Source of the DNA: Cucumis sativus
Taxonomy: Eukaryota; Streptophyta; Magnoliopsida; Cucurbitales; Cucurbitaceae
Length of the DNA: 64,000 nucleotides
Assembly: GCF_000004075.3 (NCBI RefSeq)
Contig: NC_026660.2
Span: forward strand, 19,053,837-19,117,836
Direction: 5' to 3'
A program made the position numbers and the translations under genes. Of this stretch, positions 60,251 through 64,000 are shown piece after piece. Under the pieces are notes generated by a model. The model was not told the DNA's origin. It searched no databases and saw nothing but the letters and a program-made list of their open reading frames with translations. Every line of letters starts with the position of its first letter. The stretch's first letter is position 1.

Positions 60251-61350
60251 ACCATTAGAGTGCCAATGAAGTGTTTAAAAGGTCGGACGTGTTTTTTAAA
60301 TATACATAATTCACACTTGGAGTATAAACTTTTGACTTGTGTTGCATTGGTTGTTTCATTTCAAACATGAGAATAGGATATAATCTCATTTTTTTATTCC
60401 AACCATTTGATAGAAATAATCAAAAAAAGTGTTAAGAGATATTATGATCATATTAGGCCGTAAATATATAAAAACAAACGCACATGAGAATATGAGATAT
60501 TATGGCATGATCAAATAATTCATTGAGAATTAGGTATGTAATGGCATGTGACATTATGAGTAGGATCTCTTATTTGGTGGATCAAGCCAAGAGAGTTGAA
60601 TGAATGGGTTGAGAATATCCACACCATGTGGAACTATTTTGTCTTTAGATTTTAAAAAGTAACCATGTTTTCTTTTAAAATTTTTACCATAATTTCCATG
60701 TTAATTTACTTGAGCTATTTTAATCAAAGTTTAGAAAAAGAAACAAACTTTTGAAAGATACATTTTTAAAATTTTAGATTGATTTGTAAAATATTAGTGA
60801 AAAGTAGATAGAAAAATGATAAAAACAAAAAACAAAATGGTAGTCCTACATATACTCTAAAGGTTTCATGTGAATGATGTTCATTTATACACTGTTATCT
60901 TCTTATCTAATTCTTAGTTGTGCTCTCACCAAAATAGTTAGATGTATTAATTAAAGCTAATTTAAAAATGGTTTAAATTGAGTAATGGGCGTTATCAGTT
61001 AAGAGAAAAGAAGGTAAATGTTGAGGGAAAAAATAGAGGTGATAAGAAATATGGAAGTGAAACAAAAAGAATAATACAAATTTAATAAAAAAAATGGAAA
61101 GGAAAAATGGGGAGATTTGAATAAGAAGAGATGAGAAGAGAAGAACATATATATATCTCCGGGAGATGTGTGAGGAGGGGATGCTGAGAATCTGCATTGT
61201 GCGCTTTAATCCAAAAGAATGTGCGTAAGCCATGACAAAATCACCTGCATCCGTGTCCATCGCTCACGCATGCACTTCACGTCTTAATCTGCCACCTCCT
61301 TAAGCCGGCGCTTCTTTTCTCTCGTCGACAAACCAATTGCCCTTATATCT

Positions 61351-61356
61351 CACGTG
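61351..61356 (+). promoter_or_regulatory. G-box (CACGTG) upstream of the NAC gene
   Basis: A perfect CACGTG lies 42 bases upstream of the TATA box. This motif is bound by bZIP (ABRE-type) and bHLH factors and fits the stress and ABA response known for ATAF1-type NAC genes. Function here is inferred. Confidence 0.5.
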
Positions 61357-61397
61357 CTTTTTCACTCCTTCTCCCCACCTCTCCCCTCCTCCACCTC

Positions 61398-61405
61398 TAT
61401 AAATA
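61398..61405 (+). promoter_or_regulatory. TATA box of the NAC gene
   Basis: CTATAAATACC in a CT-rich context, 102 bases upstream of the translation start at 61507. This spacing suits a leader of about 70 bases. Confidence 0.65.
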
Positions 61406-61506
61406 CCTTTCCCTCCCATTGTTTCCACGTTTGAACCGTCGACGATTAGCCCCCAACAAACGATTAACTCACACACAAATCAATTTTCAGAGAACCAAAC
61501 CGAGAA

Positions 61507-62584
61507 ATGACAACCGACTTGACTCAGCTTCCCCCCGGTTTCCGCTTTCATCCAACCGACGAGGAGCTTGTTATGCACTATCTCTGCCGGAGATGCGCAT
61601 CGCAGCCTATTGCCGTTCCCATCATTGCTGAGATCGATCTCTATAAATTCGATCCATGGGACCTTCCTGGTATAATTGAGCTCCAAGAGTTTTTCGATTT
61701 CTATTTCAATTTCAATTTCAATTTGTCTTTCTGATCGATCTTCCTTCTTACCCTTCAAATTTCCCCTTACAGAACTGGCCTTACACGGAGAGAAAGAGTG
61801 GTATTTCTTCTCTCCAAGGGAGCGGAAATATCCAAACGGTTCACGACCCAACCGGGCGGCCGGTTCGGGTTACTGGAAGGCAACCGGAGCGGACAAGCCT
61901 ATTGGGCATCCTAAACCGGTTGGAATCAAGAAGGCCTTGGTTTTCTACGCCGGGAAAGCTCCGAGAGGAGAGAAAACCAATTGGATTATGCATGAGTACC
62001 GGCTCGCCGATGTGGACCGGTCGGCTCGCAACAAGAACAATCTAAAGGTAATTTTAATCGAATAAAAAAAAAAATTCTAGGGCTTTTTTCCCCCTTTTGC
62101 AAAATCTAAATCAACGGTCGTAATTTTGCAGCTTGACGATTGGGTTCTGTGCCGGATTTACAACAAGAAAGGTGTAATAGAGAAGCGATATCAGATGGCA
62201 ATGAATCGAAACACGAAGGGTTTGGAAGAGGTAGAAGAGGAGAAGCCGAAGATTTTCATCAGTGGAGGCGGCGACGGCGGCGGCGATGTGTTAATGCCGT
62301 CAGCAACGGCGTCGGTAGGTGATTTCGTACATTTCGAAACATCGGATTCAATACCGCGATTACACACAGATTCAAGCGGTTCGGAGCAGGTGGTGTCGCC
62401 GGAGTTCACGACGGGGGAAGTTGAAAGCGAGCGAAAATGGAAGGAAATGGAAAACGCTTTTAGTTATCGATACAATTACATAGATGACTCATTATTAGAC
62501 CATGAATTTGCAACGCAGTTTCAGAACGGTAATCAGATGTCGCCGCTGCAGGATATGTTCATGTACCTGCAGAAGCCCTTTTGA
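61507..62584 (+). CDS. NAC002: NAC transcription factor, ATAF1/NAC002 subgroup
   Basis: A nuclear DNA-binding regulator; ATAF-type NACs act in ABA, drought, wounding and senescence responses. Exons 61507-61669, 61773-62047 and 62132-62584, GT-AG introns, 296 residues (Arabidopsis ATAF1 is about 289). The NAC domain (about residues 8-163) contains [15 protein letters not shown] (8-22), the beta-strand DNA-contact region [13 protein letters not shown] (85-97), [15 protein letters not shown] and [10 protein letters not shown]. Exon 3 starts [14 protein letters not shown]. The C-terminal activation region has the ATAF-subgroup motifs [26 protein letters not shown] and the terminal [13 protein letters not shown]. 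The two-intron layout and intron sites are standard for NAC genes. A glycine/aspartate run (GGGDGGGD) from GGCGGC repeats interrupts the linker. The orthologue assignment to ATAF1 rather than ATAF2 rests on the C-terminal wording. Confidence 0.95.
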
Positions 62585-64000
62585 ACTAAAAACCCTCTGA
62601 TTCAGATTTTGTTCATCATCGATCCATCACAACAATCCTTCCAACCTCAAAATTTCTAACAGCCGTTGACGGTGTGTGTCATCGAGGGTCGCACGAGACG
62701 GGAGTCTGTGAGTGCGCCAGGTGTATAGATTAAAAGAAAATGGAAGTAATAGAATACGGATATGCAGAGATAGAGATGAGAGGAGAGTGTAGTTAATTAG
62801 TGTTATTGTAGGAGCCAGGCGTATGTTGTTGGCGTACACTTTTGGATTAGATCGGACGGACCAGATTTAATCAGTGATTGGTTGTGATTATTGATCGGCG
62901 CTGTGTGGTATAATTTTATATTTATTACTATTTTGGAAAGATTTAATTAGCCTTCTAATCTTTTATTTGTTTCTTAGATTCATCTATCATCTATCATCTA
63001 TCATCTTAGTCTTAGCTTTGTTTATATATTTAAATTTTATCTTATTTATCATCCTTCTTTTTCTGATATGATGATTGATGATGAGAAATTACTTGAAAAA
63101 TAATATCTACTGATCTGATGCAACTTCCCTGGTTGAGGTTGAGGTTAAACCCTCAACCTTCTTCAAATGTATGGCTTATCCACCAAGTTTACACAAAATC
63201 CATTTAGTCTCTCAACATTTTGAACCATTCATCTTAATCTCACCTAATGTATAAAAAGATACAAATATATTCGGATAATAGATTGACTAGTTTGTAAATA
63301 AATACATTTTCTAAATATTTTAGTTTATTATACTATATTCTTTTTCAACATTTATTATTACTTTTTCATACCACTTTATAAGACTTATTATTACTTCTGC
63401 ATATGACTTTATAACAAAATCACGGGGGAAAATAATATACCTGCATAAGGCATATGAGGAAGTAATGGTGCATGTATGGTTTTAGTTAATATAATTCTTT
63501 GAGATTTTTTACTATTTTACTCCAAGTTTTTATCATAAATTTAAGTAATTTAAGCATCCTAGACGTATACATATTTTTGTCCTAAATTTAAATAATTTTA
63601 AGATCTTTTTTGAAAAAATATATCCATTTATACATACCTTCAATGACATTCTATACTTTCCATCGTATAATAAAAATTTACTATGCTTCATTTTATTCAT
63701 TTTATTTTATTTGATGATTCCTCTTATAATTATATCTTTTTAAGGGAGGATCTAGTTCTAATTGAATTAATTTGAGGTTTTAAATATAACATATAAATTT
63801 ATGTTTATCTGAATTAAATCACTTACAATCTATTGTCAGGGGATTCGTGAGATCCATTTCTAATTTGGGTAAGGAAGTAAAATTTCGCTAAATATTAAAA
63901 AGTTGACGTTTGAATAAATCTGTGGAAAGGATTAATCGATAAAACATTTTATAGTTAAGTATACGTTTTGCGATTAAGTGGGTAGTTCGGTGCGATAAGA
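62585..64000. other. NAC 3' UTR and AT-rich flank
   Basis: The 3' UTR is followed by AT-rich DNA to the window edge. (CTATCAT)3 lies at about 62984-63005. No gene or RNA is seen. Confidence 0.5.

Larger units (their letters stand above)
60260..61506. other. NAC gene upstream region
   Basis: The first 800 bases are AT-rich with nothing recognised. From about 61140 composition becomes more GC-rich and looks like a promoter: CCAAT (61333), CACGTG (61351) and a TATA box (61398), then a CT-rich leader. Confidence 0.5.

Overview
The window is nuclear DNA of a dicot plant. It is AT-rich, its genes are broken by many GT-AG introns, and seven multi-exon or single-exon genes can be rebuilt exon by exon against well-known plant families. 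The repeat content and protein wording look like a cucurbit (Cucumis-like); that placement is inference, not something the sequence proves.

Layout. 1.4-6.6 kb (+): an NRAMP1/6-type Fe/Mn transporter, 13 exons. 6.9-9.1 kb (+): the 8-oxoguanine DNA glycosylase OGG1, 3 exons. 9.7-16.5 kb (-): a GH35 beta-galactosidase with a C-terminal SUEL lectin domain, 19 exons, one intron with a GC donor. 16.6-32.3 kb: a gene-poor block of transposon and repeat remnants: three copies of an array of CGTTTAGAT-type motifs, two small inverted-repeat elements, a complete-looking PIF/Harbinger-type element holding a minisatellite, a fold-back element, retrotransposon pieces, a CACTA terminus, and a copia-like LTR with a primer-binding site. 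32.3-36.5 kb (+): proteasome subunit beta-3 (PBC), 7 exons. 37.2-37.8 kb (+): a single-exon RING-H2 ubiquitin ligase of the BIG BROTHER type. 39.8-42.6 kb (-): a TXNDC9-type thioredoxin-fold protein, 8 exons. 42.7-61.4 kb: another gene-poor block with CACTA ends, gag and LTR remnants, a probable tRNA-derived SINE, and one small unrecognised ORF (46.5-46.8 kb) that may be real. 61.5-62.6 kb (+): an ATAF1-type NAC transcription factor, 3 exons, with a TATA box and a G-box upstream.

The genes have ordinary, mostly unrelated roles: metal uptake, DNA repair, wall galactan trimming, protein turnover, chaperonin regulation and stress transcription. They form no operon-like or biosynthetic cluster. 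OGG1 and the beta-galactosidase converge, as do the RING gene and TXND9. I found no convincing undescribed system. The items most worth a second look are the two stop-free, multiple-of-three introns of the NRAMP gene, the Harbinger-type element with its internal minisatellite, the repeated CGTTTAGAT arrays, the SINE, and the small ORF near 46.7 kb. All exon junctions were read by eye from splice signals and family conservation; no alignment or transcript was available.
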